From NCBI GenBank assembly GCA_900768785.1, contig CAAGEG010000013.1, forward strand, positions 1-23,496: 23,496 nucleotides of DNA, given 5' to 3'. Below the pieces are notes generated by a model. It saw nothing but the letters and a program-made list of their open reading frames with translations, made no database searches and was not told the origin of the DNA. Of this stretch, positions 1 to 9,100 are shown piece after piece. This DNA comes from an uncultured Prevotella sp. Its GTDB lineage: Bacteria; Bacteroidota; Bacteroidia; Bacteroidales; Bacteroidaceae. The position numbers and the translations under genes were made by a program. Numbering within the stretch: position 1 is the stretch's first letter; each line of letters starts with the position of its first letter.

Positions 1-803
1 AGAGAAGAGAAGAAATCAAGACCTGTAATGCGTTCTACGTCGTCAACACTATTGACATAATCGCCCTTAGGACGGTTACCTGCAACATTTTTATATATAA
101 AACCTATTGCCTTAGGCTTGTCTTTCAAGCACAAAACAACCTTAAAAAACGCCTCCGGAACAACTACTTTGTTCTTGCCGATAGTCTTGTGACGACCCTT
201 ATATAATATAGGTCCGCATACTATATATATACGTCCGTATTTCTCAGCCCAACGACGGCATTGGTTTTCCATTTCATTCCAATCGCCGACATTAAGATTT
301 CTGTTCTGCGGACAAATATTTGTGAAGAGAAAAGACTCATACATAGCCGTAGCATCCCACTTGTTGTCGGCTGCCGGACACATGTGTCCCCTATCGTAAC
401 CCGAGTTTATGTAGTCGTAAGTCTGCACGCGAGGCTCGGGAACATCAAAATCTTCATGAAACGCCTTTGTTGGTCTTTTCACGTTATTAACAAGTCTTTC
501 GGGCGTAAGTTCCCATGCCACCCAAACGGGCAACTTTGTTTGCGGGTCGTAAGAAGCAGTATAGCCTGTGCGACGCAGTATTATCTCTCCGCTGTTATTG
601 CGAAATGCCGGCTGTTCAACATCATCTTCAGCATCACAACAAGCATCATTTGAGGTTGCCCGACTGAGGTTTTCATCATCCGAAACACCATTTGGAGAAC
701 CATAAAAACCTCCAATAAGAGGTTTATGGTTAGTGTTGGGATTGCAAGAATCTAACACCCACAACGAGCATATAGCGACTAAAAGGAGTAATGTTTTTCT
801 CAT
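1..803 (-). CDS. DNA/RNA non-specific endonuclease lipoprotein (3' end beyond window)
   Basis: Read on the minus strand from the ATG at 803, this frame stays open for 267 codons to the window edge, so the C-terminus is missing. The start has a lipoprotein signal: a hydrophobic stretch, then LDSC with Cys20. The Serratia-nuclease (NUC/SM) core is clear: DRGHM at residues 137-141 with the catalytic His140, followed by TNICPQN at 161-167 and a W..ME.QCR stretch near 175-183, where this family has its metal-binding Asn. Family knowledge: these enzymes cut single- and double-stranded DNA and RNA with a divalent metal. It should sit in the periplasm or on the cell surface. The residues after Cys20 (NPNT) are not acidic, so the common surface-export signal of Bacteroidota lipoproteins is not evident. 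It is divergent from the agmatine genes. The family call is firm; the substrate in vivo is unknown. Confidence 0.88.
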   Translation of the reverse strand, partial: MRKTLLLLVAICSLWVLDSCNPNTNHKPLIGGFYGSPNGVSDDENLSRATSNDACCDAEDDVEQPAFRNNSGEIILRRTGYTASYDPQTKLPVWVAWELTPERLVNNVKRPTKAFHEDFDVPEPRVQTYDYINSGYDRGHMCPAADNKWDATAMYESFLFTNICPQNRNLNVGDWNEMENQCRRWAEKYGRIYIVCGPILYKGRHKTIGKNKVVVPEAFFKVVLCLKDKPKAIGFIYKNVAGNRPKGDYVNSVDDVERITGLDFFSS

Positions 804-830
804 ACAATGAGCGAAGTTAATAAATATTTT

Positions 831-862
831 CTTGTTTTTTATATTCTGATGTAGTATTTTTG
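831..862 (+). promoter_or_regulatory. Candidate promoter for the agmatine deiminase gene
   Basis: TATTTTTG at 855-862 fits the Bacteroidota -7 box TAnnTTTG. CTTG at 831-834 lies 20 bp upstream and differs by one base from the -33 box TTTG. Transcription would begin near 869, giving a leader of about 57 nt to the ATG at 926. The -33 mismatch lowers confidence. Confidence 0.4.
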
Positions 863-925
863 TATATCATTATTTGCAAACAACGTCATAGCAACTTGCC
901 ACAATGACTTTTATTGAAACTAAAT

Positions 926-1984
926 ATGTATAACGAAAGTTTGATACTGCCTCCCGAATGGGCGGAACAAAGCGCAATACAACTCACATGGCCGCATGTG
1001 AACACCGATTGGAACTATTGTCTTGATGACATTCTTCACACATACGAATGTATGGCTGATGCTATAACAAGACACGAAAGGCTGATTGTTGTCGCTCCGG
1101 ACACGGTTTGCGTTAAGCAACAACTTGAAAAAAGACTATCAAAGACACAGATGAGCAACATCATCTTTCATCGTTGCGAGACCAATGACACATGGGCACG
1201 AGACCACGCCTTCATAACTCTTATCGGCAAAGATGCCACTTCCACCCTGCTTGATTTCTGTTTCAACGGTTGGGGTGAGAAGTTTAGAGCCGACAAGGAT
1301 AATGCTATCAACCGAAGTCTTTATAATTCAGGAGTGCTTAAAGGCAACTATGCCGATCTTAACGACTTTGTTCTTGAAGGCGGTTCAATAGAAACAGACG
1401 GTCATGGTACCATATTCACGACAAGCAGCTGCCTGCTTGCGCCACATCGAAATCAGCCGATGACAAGAGAAGATATAGAAGACCGACTGCTCTCTTGCCT
1501 ACATGGGCAACGACTAATATGGATTGAACATGGTCATCTTGAAGGAGATGACACCGACGGACACATAGATACACTTGTAAGAACAGCACCTGACTACACC
1601 TTATTATATATAGGCTGTGATGACAAAAACGATGTTCATTATGAAGAACTCAAGGAAATGGAACGTCAGTTGCAGTCGTTACGCACCCCCGAAGGTGATG
1701 CTTACAGACTGATAAAACTGCCTATGCCTGATGCTATCTATGAAGATGGCGAACGGCTACCCGCCACTTATGCCAACTTCGTTATCATAAATGGTGCCGT
1801 TATCTACCCTACTTACAATCAGCCGGATAAAGATGAGCAGGCAAAAAGAGCAATAAAAGCAGCCTTCCCCGACAGAGAAATGATTGGTATAGACAGTTGT
1901 ACGGTAGTGAGACAACATGGTTCGCTACATTGTTGTACCATGCAATATCCCCAAAAAGTAGATATTTGCAATAACAAATCATAG
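926..1984 (+). CDS. aguA: Agmatine deiminase
   Basis: This 352-residue enzyme of the peptidylarginine-deiminase-like family should hydrolyse agmatine to N-carbamoylputrescine and ammonia in the cytoplasm. The family's guanidine-modifying residues are visible: WARDH at 90-94, EGG at 151-153, a DGHID stretch around 211-215 with the catalytic His, and the nucleophile Cys336 in SLHCCT near the C-terminus, where AguA proteins carry an IHC motif. The frame extends 12 bases upstream to a TTG at 914, but the ATG at 926 gives a normal N-terminus (MYNESLILPPEW) and I prefer it. The next gene, 79 bp downstream on the same strand, encodes the following enzyme of the pathway, which supports agmatine rather than peptidyl-arginine as substrate. 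There is no signal peptide. Confidence 0.93.
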   Translation: MYNESLILPPEWAEQSAIQLTWPHVNTDWNYCLDDILHTYECMADAITRHERLIVVAPDTVCVKQQLEKRLSKTQMSNIIFHRCETNDTWARDHAFITLIGKDATSTLLDFCFNGWGEKFRADKDNAINRSLYNSGVLKGNYADLNDFVLEGGSIETDGHGTIFTTSSCLLAPHRNQPMTREDIEDRLLSCLHGQRLIWIEHGHLEGDDTDGHIDTLVRTAPDYTLLYIGCDDKNDVHYEELKEMERQLQSLRTPEGDAYRLIKLPMPDAIYEDGERLPATYANFVIINGAVIYPTYNQPDKDEQAKRAIKAAFPDREMIGIDSCTVVRQHGSLHCCTMQYPQKVDICNNKS

Positions 1985-2063
1985 ACACGGGATATCAAAA
2001 CTCACACAATACGACCCGAAAACATAAACAAAAACATAAAAAACAACGAAACACGCATAACAA

Positions 2064-2939
2064 ATGAAAATAGGACTCATTCAACAACATAACACTTCTG
2101 ACAGAGAAGACAACATTTCACGTCTTGAAAACAGCATAAGACAACTGAAAGAACAAGGCGCGCAGTTAGTCGTAATGCAAGAACTGCACAACTCTCTATA
2201 CTTCTGTCAAGTGGAAAACGTGAACAATTTTGACCTTGCCGAACCTATTCCCGGACCGTCAACAGAGCGTTTCGGCAAGCTCGCAAAAGAACTTGGAATA
2301 GTTATAGTGACCTCTCTCTTTGAAAAACGTGCACCCGGACTGTATCATAATACTGCTGTGGTAATTGAAAACGACGGAACCATTGCCGGCAAATACCGCA
2401 AAATGCACATCCCGGATGACCCGGCATACTACGAAAAGTTCTATTTCACACCCGGAGACATAGGTTTTGAACCTATTAAAACATCAGTCGGCACTCTCGG
2501 AGTGCTTGTTTGCTGGGACCAATGGTATCCCGAAGCAGCACGACTTATGGCTCTTAAAGGTGCCGAAATGCTGATTTATCCCACAGCAATAGGCTATGAA
2601 AGCAGCGACACCCCCGAAGAACAAGAGAGACAACGCGAAGCATGGACAACAGTACAACGAGGACATGCTGTGGCAAACGGCATTCCCGTTATTGCCGTAA
2701 ACCGCACCGGGCATGAGCCGGACCCCTCCGGACAAACCAAAGGCATAAGCTTTTGGGGCAGTTCGTTTGTTGCCGGGCCACAGGGAGAAATGATTTTCAG
2801 AGCGCCAAAAGACGAAGATGCGAGTGTCGTTTTAGATATAGACATTGCCCATAGTGAGCAAGTAAGACGTTGGTGGCCGTTTCTTAGAGACCGCAGAATT
2901 GATAGATATGGCGAAATAACCAAACGTTTTATTGACTGA
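2064..2939 (+). CDS. aguB: N-carbamoylputrescine amidohydrolase
   Basis: This 291-residue nitrilase-superfamily enzyme should release putrescine, CO2 and ammonia from N-carbamoylputrescine, completing the agmatine route to polyamines. The Glu-Lys-Cys catalytic triad is visible: Glu40 in MQELHN, Lys113 in YRKMHIP and Cys150 in VCWDQWYPE. The segment YFCQ at 46-49 and the C-terminal RRWWPFLRDRRID stretch also match the plant and bacterial AguB/CPA group. Full family length with no signal peptide, so cytoplasmic. It follows aguA by 79 bp and precedes the ZIP transporter by 60 bp, probably in one transcript. The spacers are A-rich and show no hairpin. Some nitrilase relatives act on other amides, but the adjacent aguA makes this assignment strong. 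Confidence 0.94.
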   Translation: MKIGLIQQHNTSDREDNISRLENSIRQLKEQGAQLVVMQELHNSLYFCQVENVNNFDLAEPIPGPSTERFGKLAKELGIVIVTSLFEKRAPGLYHNTAVVIENDGTIAGKYRKMHIPDDPAYYEKFYFTPGDIGFEPIKTSVGTLGVLVCWDQWYPEAARLMALKGAEMLIYPTAIGYESSDTPEEQERQREAWTTVQRGHAVANGIPVIAVNRTGHEPDPSGQTKGISFWGSSFVAGPQGEMIFRAPKDEDASVVLDIDIAHSEQVRRWWPFLRDRRIDRYGEITKRFID

Positions 2940-2999
2940 AAAGACATATCCGCACATCTGTATTAAAAGAATAACAATCTCAAAACAAATATATCAATT

Positions 3000-3779
3000 A
3001 TGTCTGGCATTATATTAGGACTTCTCATTCCTGTATTAGGAACAATAATTGGTGCTGCTTTCGTCTATTTTATGAAAGACGAGATGCCGCAAAAAGTACA
3101 AAAAGCCCTGCTCGGCTTCGCTTCCGGAGTTATGGTTGCCGCTTCTGTGTGGTCTTTACTTATTCCCGGCATGGAGATGTGTGAGGATATGGGCAAATGG
3201 TCTGTGATGCCTGCAGCCGTTGGATTTGTTGTTGGCATGGGCTTTCTTTTGTTTATAGACCACATAACTCCGCACCTTCACCCTGCCGATGGCAAAGCAG
3301 AAGGACCGGAAAGTAAATTATCAAAAACAACAAAGCTATCATTGGCAGTCACTATACATAATCTTCCGGAGGGCATGGCAGTAGGTGTAGTGCTTGCAGG
3401 AGCCATGCAGAGCGGTGCCGGAATAACGGCTCTCGCCGCCCTTGCCATGTCTTTAGGCATAGCAATTCAAAACATTCCCGAAGGCGCAATAATATCTATG
3501 CCTATGCGTGCTGCCGGTAACAGCAAGAAAAAATCGTTTCTAATAGGCTGTCTCAGTGGCATTGTGGAGCCTGTCGGAGCTGTTCTCGTTATTTTATTGG
3601 CGTCTGCAATGACACCAATACTACCCTATCTACTCTCATTTGCCGCAGGGGCAATGCTGTATGTGGTAATAGAAGAACTTATTCCCGAGACTTCTGAAGG
3701 CGAACACTCTAATATAGGTGTTATAGGTTTTGCTGCAGGATTTACATTAATGATGATTTTGGATGTCGTGTTAGGATGA
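3000..3779 (+). CDS. ZIP-family divalent metal transporter
   Basis: This is a 259-residue inner-membrane protein with about eight hydrophobic segments. It carries the ZIP signature pair: HNLPEG at 120-125 and QNIPEG at 157-162, which form the intramembrane metal site of this family, plus EELIPE at 225-230. A His-rich cytoplasmic loop (HITPHLHP, 88-95) precedes the signature helix. The closest known group is ZupT/GufA, importers of zinc and sometimes iron or manganese. It follows aguB by 60 bp and may share its transcript, although no functional link is obvious. It is convergent with a CDF-type metal transporter that ends 31 bp away, so an importer and an exporter of divalent metals lie tail to tail. 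The metal and regulation cannot be read from the sequence. Confidence 0.9.
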   Translation: MSGIILGLLIPVLGTIIGAAFVYFMKDEMPQKVQKALLGFASGVMVAASVWSLLIPGMEMCEDMGKWSVMPAAVGFVVGMGFLLFIDHITPHLHPADGKAEGPESKLSKTTKLSLAVTIHNLPEGMAVGVVLAGAMQSGAGITALAALAMSLGIAIQNIPEGAIISMPMRAAGNSKKKSFLIGCLSGIVEPVGAVLVILLASAMTPILPYLLSFAAGAMLYVVIEELIPETSEGEHSNIGVIGFAAGFTLMMILDVVLG

Positions 3780-3810
3780 TATTACCGCAAAACCAATAAT
3801 CGTCAGGTGT

Positions 3811-4743
3811 TTAAACATTATCCGGAGCTACATAGCGACCGGCTATTTTAATAGGTTCTACATGAATGTTTATCAACGTATCGGCTCCGAAATGCTCGCG
3901 GAGCCTTTTTTCTATCTCACAAGTACGCTGATGAGCAATATAAAGTGATGTGTCTCCCGACATTCGCAAGTGCATTTCCATAGCAATATGATTGCCTATA
4001 CGGCGCGTGCGCAAGTTATGAATTTCACTAACTCCCGCCTCTTGCTCAGCTAAAGTCATGATTTGCGCCTCTATCTCTGCAGGCAGACTCTTCTCAAGCA
4101 ATTCATCAAAGGCTCTCTTTATCAACACACAAGCTGTCTTTATTATAAACAGACTGACTATAACAGCAGCTATGGGGTCCAGAACGACCCACTTGTCTCC
4201 AAGAAATATGGCTCCTCCAATTCCCAATGATGTACCAATTGAAGAGAAAGCATCACTGCGATGATGCCAAGCGTTGGCTATAACGGCTTGAGAATTGACT
4301 TTTTGACCGGTTCTGATAGTAAAACGATATGCCCATTCCTTTAATACAACACTAATAATAGCCGCAAATAATGCCACCAAACCCGGTTGGCGCAATACTT
4401 CGCCACTTATTGCACGATAGATATTCTCAGCTCCGCTATATAAAATCATCACTCCAACAAACAAAAGAGCCATACCTACGAGCGATGTTGCAAGGGTTTC
4501 GTACTTGCCATGACCATAATCATGATCTTCATCTTGAGGTTTGTTGCTGAGTTTTACAAAGATGACAACAATAACGTCGGTAATAAGATCCGACATAGAG
4601 TGTACTGCGTCTGCAATCATAGCAGCCGAGCAACCTAAAATGCCAAAGATAAACTTTATAACTACAAGCAACATGTTGACAAAACTGCCCAACAATGTCA
4701 CCTTATAAATAGTGCGCTCACGACTATTATCGTTTTTTGTCAT
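3811..4743 (-). CDS. Cation diffusion facilitator (CDF) metal efflux transporter
   Basis: This 310-residue protein has the normal CDF layout: about six membrane helices followed by a cytoplasmic domain of roughly 95 residues. The zinc-type metal site is visible as HxxxD in helix 2 (His48, Asp52 in DAVHSMSD) and HxxxD in helix 5 (His160, Asp164 in WHHRSD). The YGHGKYE loop at 76-82 is characteristic of the FieF-like branch. Members export zinc, iron, manganese or cadmium in exchange for protons; which metal applies here is not readable. The start lies 24 bp behind the stop of the AmpG-like gene, so it is probably the last gene of the operon that begins with the large fusion protein. Its stop faces that of the ZIP transporter across 31 bp, without a clear terminator hairpin. 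Confidence 0.92.
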   Translation of the reverse strand: MTKNDNSRERTIYKVTLLGSFVNMLLVVIKFIFGILGCSAAMIADAVHSMSDLITDVIVVIFVKLSNKPQDEDHDYGHGKYETLATSLVGMALLFVGVMILYSGAENIYRAISGEVLRQPGLVALFAAIISVVLKEWAYRFTIRTGQKVNSQAVIANAWHHRSDAFSSIGTSLGIGGAIFLGDKWVVLDPIAAVIVSLFIIKTACVLIKRAFDELLEKSLPAEIEAQIMTLAEQEAGVSEIHNLRTRRIGNHIAMEMHLRMSGDTSLYIAHQRTCEIEKRLREHFGADTLINIHVEPIKIAGRYVAPDNV

Positions 4744-4767
4744 ATAGAAAAATGTATATTAAACCCG

Positions 4768-6090
4768 TTAAGACTCTTCCTCGCAATTGTGGGGAAGTGG
4801 CTTCTCTTCATCTTTTTGCCCGAAATGAGGGTCTATATCTATAAATGCCGTGACAACAAACGTAACCGAACACAACAGAACGACGATGATGAAGAACCAC
4901 AAATATCCGACATGCTCCTGCAAATATCCTGCTACAAGACCCGGAAGCATCATAGATAGAGCCATAAGTGCCGTACATAAAGCATAATGAGATGTTTTAT
5001 ACTCACCCTGACTATAATATATAAGGTACAGCATATATGCAGTAAAACCAAAGCCGTAGCCGAATTGCTCTATGAAAACGCCAATATTGATGATGAAAAG
5101 TGATGACGGCATATAATAACTCAGCAAAACATAAACAATATCCGGCAGAGTTATGGCACAAACCATAGGCCATAACCACTTGCGAAGACCATCTTTACCG
5201 GCAGCAAGTCCTCCGAGAATACCACCCAAAGTAAGACCTATAACTCCAACTGTGCCTTGTACAAATCCGTATTCTTGGGGTGACAAGCCCAAACCACCAT
5301 TTCCGGCGCTATCAATAAGGAACAAAGAAGACACTTTTGCCAACAATCCTTCCGGCATACGATATAGTAACATGAACAAAAAAGCTATAATCGTCTGCTT
5401 CAACGGCATCTTTACAAAAAAAGTCTTTATGGAAACAAACAGCTTTCTCCACACTTGAGGAGAGTGAACATCGGTAATTCCTTTGTCGGCAGAGGGTCGT
5501 GGCAAAATAACACTATGCCATAACCACAAAGCAATAAATAGTCCGGTAACACCATAAAACATCAGGCTCCATGAATACTTTATGCTTCCACGAAACAAAA
5601 CCTGTAAATTGCCGGCTATCATGACCAATACGCCTTGTCCAAATATAGTGGCGAGACGATAAAACGTGCTTCTTATACCCACAAACCATGCCTGTTTATG
5701 TTGGTCAAGACCAAGCATGTAGAACCCATCTGCCGCTATGTCGTGCGTCGCGCTGCTGAACGCCATGACCCAAAAAAAGAATAAAGAGCCCTGAAGCCAA
5801 TAGTCAGTAGGGACGGTAAAGGCTACACCACCAAAAGCAGCACCGATTAGCAACTGCATAGATACTATCCACCAACGCTTAGTGCGGATGATATCCACAA
5901 AAGGACTCCATAACGGCTTTATTACCCAAGGCAAATAGAGCCACGAAGTATAGAATGTAATCTCGCCATTAGTAAGCCCAAGCTGTTTATATAGTATTAG
6001 CGATATTGTCATTACCGCCACATAGGGCAACCCTTCTGCAAAATAAAGAGTCGGAATCCAACTCCATGGGTTTTTACTCAATTTACTCAT
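4768..6090 (-). CDS. ampG: AmpG-like muropeptide permease (MFS)
   Basis: This 440-residue major-facilitator protein has about twelve hydrophobic segments. It resembles AmpG, which imports anhydromuropeptides from the periplasm for peptidoglycan recycling. The N-terminal helix reads LYFAEGLPY (15-23), and the first cytoplasmic loop has KPLWSPFVD (58-66), the counterpart of the FLWSP...D signature of AmpG and its acetyl-CoA-transporter relatives. It begins 12 bp after the stop of the GT2-DUF4922-SpoIID fusion gene, so co-transcription is likely. Since SpoIID domains cleave peptidoglycan glycan strands, that neighbour independently points to a cell-wall fragment as cargo. The substrate is still inferred: other sugar-containing solutes are possible, and symbol use is by similarity only. 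Confidence 0.8.
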   Translation of the reverse strand: MSKLSKNPWSWIPTLYFAEGLPYVAVMTISLILYKQLGLTNGEITFYTSWLYLPWVIKPLWSPFVDIIRTKRWWIVSMQLLIGAAFGGVAFTVPTDYWLQGSLFFFWVMAFSSATHDIAADGFYMLGLDQHKQAWFVGIRSTFYRLATIFGQGVLVMIAGNLQVLFRGSIKYSWSLMFYGVTGLFIALWLWHSVILPRPSADKGITDVHSPQVWRKLFVSIKTFFVKMPLKQTIIAFLFMLLYRMPEGLLAKVSSLFLIDSAGNGGLGLSPQEYGFVQGTVGVIGLTLGGILGGLAAGKDGLRKWLWPMVCAITLPDIVYVLLSYYMPSSLFIINIGVFIEQFGYGFGFTAYMLYLIYYSQGEYKTSHYALCTALMALSMMLPGLVAGYLQEHVGYLWFFIIVVLLCSVTFVVTAFIDIDPHFGQKDEEKPLPHNCEEES

Positions 6091-6102
6091 ATAATAAAAT
6101 TA

Positions 6103-9100
6103 TCAGTATATTTTCTTTATTTCGGCTCCTTGATAATAGTGAAGCAATATTTTGTCATAGCTATAGCCTCTCTCTCCCATTACGGCAGCACCTATTTGGC
6201 ATAAGCCGACACCATGTCCCCAACCGGCACCTCTGATAACAAAACGTTGTGGCACTCCATTTTCGACATCGCAACAATCAACAACAAATGCGCTACTATA
6301 CAGATGAGTCTTGCTAAGTGCACGACGTATCTCAAGCTCTTTGCCAATTGTGAACGTGCCTTTGGTTCCTACGAGTTTCAACTTCCATATTCGTCCGCTC
6401 TTTCCACGTGCTATGGGCTGCAAATCAATAATATCACCAAGTTCTATTTTAAGGTTTTCGGATACCAATTCTGCCAACTCTTGTTGTGTATATATTACAG
6501 TCCAACGATAAAAGTCTGATGTTTCTTGATCGTAATCATTAAGAACTTGTGATAAAATCTTTCGGTCTTGAGTATTACAGAAAGCTTTCGGAGACGTGCG
6601 AATCCACTTGTCAGCCTCTGTCTCTATGCTCAAATCGGGCAGAATATCGGCATTTGCATCTGTGTCTCTCAAAGCTTTGAGATATGGATATTGTTTGTCT
6701 TCCCAACAATATTGGAATTCTTCGGTCACTCCACCACAACATTTGCTGAAACGAGCATCGCATATTTCGTTATCATTCATCAAGATTCGTCCACGAGTAT
6801 CTTTAACAGCCTGCTCCACATGAATATTATTGGCTTTGGTAATACCTTGATAACGCTGACAATGGTCGTCTGCACAGACATCAAAAATGGTATGATCGTC
6901 TCTGTCGTACCAACGTATCAACTCTTCTTCTTTCTTTATGAAAGAGAAGAAGCCGTTACTTCCGTTCTCTTGTCGTGCTCTTTTGCTTATTTGAGCAAGT
7001 AGCCAACTACGTGAAATTACGGCATGTGCTTTTAGGAACTCTAATGATGACGTGGCGTTCATCTCGCTGGAAATGACACTAACGAGATATTTTTCAACCG
7101 GCAAACAGTTTATGGCACATATTTTATCGGCTTCGACAACAAGTCTTAATGTACCTAAGAAAGTCTGCGTCTCCTTACGCTCCCAATGGAAATTAACGCC
7201 AATAGTAACGTTTTCCAAAGAGAAAGAGGCTCTATTTGAGCATGGCGAGAATGTCAATTCTCGATATAGATTTCCATTCCACAACAATCCGCCTTCTGAA
7301 AACTCCACTATCTGACTGCCTTCTATTATCTCTCCTTTAGCGTTGTACTTATCATTAAGCGAAAAACATATCTTCTCGGCAGACACAATGCCTACTTGAA
7401 CTTCAGGTTCCTTATTGCCGAACATATTTGTCTTTACCACTAACGAGGCTTCAGCTGACTCTTTGATGTTATCAACAACTGTTTTCATCATATCTTCTGA
7501 CAACGAAACCTCGCGCAAAATGGCTACTGCCTTATCCGGAGAGATGTTGTTAAAGTCATCCACACGTGGTGTTATTAACAATCCGGACATATCAAGAGCA
7601 CCGGGACTTACCATTATTTGCTCTTCTCCTTCTGCATAATAGCAGTCGGGTCTATGCTTCTTTCTTGGGAAGACTATTGTATGTGTGACATTTTCCGTGC
7701 GCCATGCTATGATATTCATCATAGGTTCGCATCCGTCAACATCAGCCGGCAATGCCTTATATATGCAGTTAAACAGTTGTTTATTGTTGTCTGGCGATGT
7801 GCTTCTAATTAGAAAAGCCGGACAAAACCACTCGTCTATAACCGAGATATTGTCTACTTCACTAATGGAATAAATAGACGTAAGGTTCCTACTTAAGCGT
7901 GGCCATGATGTTTGAATAGGCACAACGCCACACGAACCGGCTTGAAAGTGCATGTGATCAGGTGCAGAGGCTCCGCATTTCGGCCCGTTATAAAACACCA
8001 TAATGTCAGGATATTGTTGCAACAAGATATCTATCTCATCGTAACTGTCTATTATAGACTGCGGTTTGTGGTTTACAGCAGGTATAGTAAAATGAACGGG
8101 AAGTATAGGATATGGATTTACAAGTATCTCAAAACCTTTATCAAGATGCTTGACAAGTTGTTCTTTGGGACGATTTGCCGCACAGAGGAAACAAGGTCGG
8201 CTGTTTACAGAGGCTTTATCAATAGAAGCGCCGGTGGAAACAATTCTTGCCGGATTGTGTTGCAATGTTAGAGTGCCCCCATCTACGGAGAGGTCGCGCG
8301 TTTGTATGCCTTGTAAATCTCTAAAGTTGTGTCTTACCATACTCCATGTTTCCATTTGTCGGTTGAAGAAACGCCTTAGCGAGTTGTCGGTCATTACATC
8401 CTTATTGCTTGTCATCAGTTGTTTGCGTGCCATAAGTTCCATACTGCGCAAACGATCCTTATAAAGATTATTGGCATTTATCTTATCTATGCTCAAGGCA
8501 GCATCACTATTGCCTCCCCATCTGCGGCACAGATAAAGTTCATCATATATTCTTCCTATCTTATAACGACGGCTGAAAGCAAGTCCAAGCGCATAATCTT
8601 CTCCGTAACTCGTATTTGGGAACCTCACTTGTCGCAATATAGGAGTAAAAAAAGCTCTCGGTGCACCTAAGCCATTAATGCGTAAAGCATTATTACAGCC
8701 ATTATCTTCGGTCCATTCTGCATGACTGATAAGTCCGGGAGGCAGAGTGTTGAGGTCAAAATCACACATACGATAACTGCCGACTATCATAGCAGCATGC
8801 TGAGAATAGAAAGCATCAACGATGGTCTGCAATGTTTGCTCCGAAGAATAGAGGTCATCACTATCAAGTTGTACGGCAAAACGTCCACAACGCTCATCAT
8901 CAATAGCCACATTCCAACATCCTCCTATGCCCAAATCTTTGCGACCGGGCACAATATGTATGAGTTGATGTTTGCCATTGCTACCATTGTACTCTTTGGC
9001 ATAGCGTTGTAACATCTGTGTAGTGCCGTCTGTAGAATGATTATCTACCACAATAACATTAAACGGGAAATTTGTTTTCTGTGACAAAGCACTCTCTACG

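Noticed and set aside
261..653. Open frame of 130 codons on the plus strand
   Set aside because: It is antisense to the NUC endonuclease lipoprotein, which has complete family motifs in the opposite frame.
3780..3810. Terminator between the ZIP and CDF genes
   Set aside because: The 31-bp gap has no GC-rich stem with a T-run on either strand.
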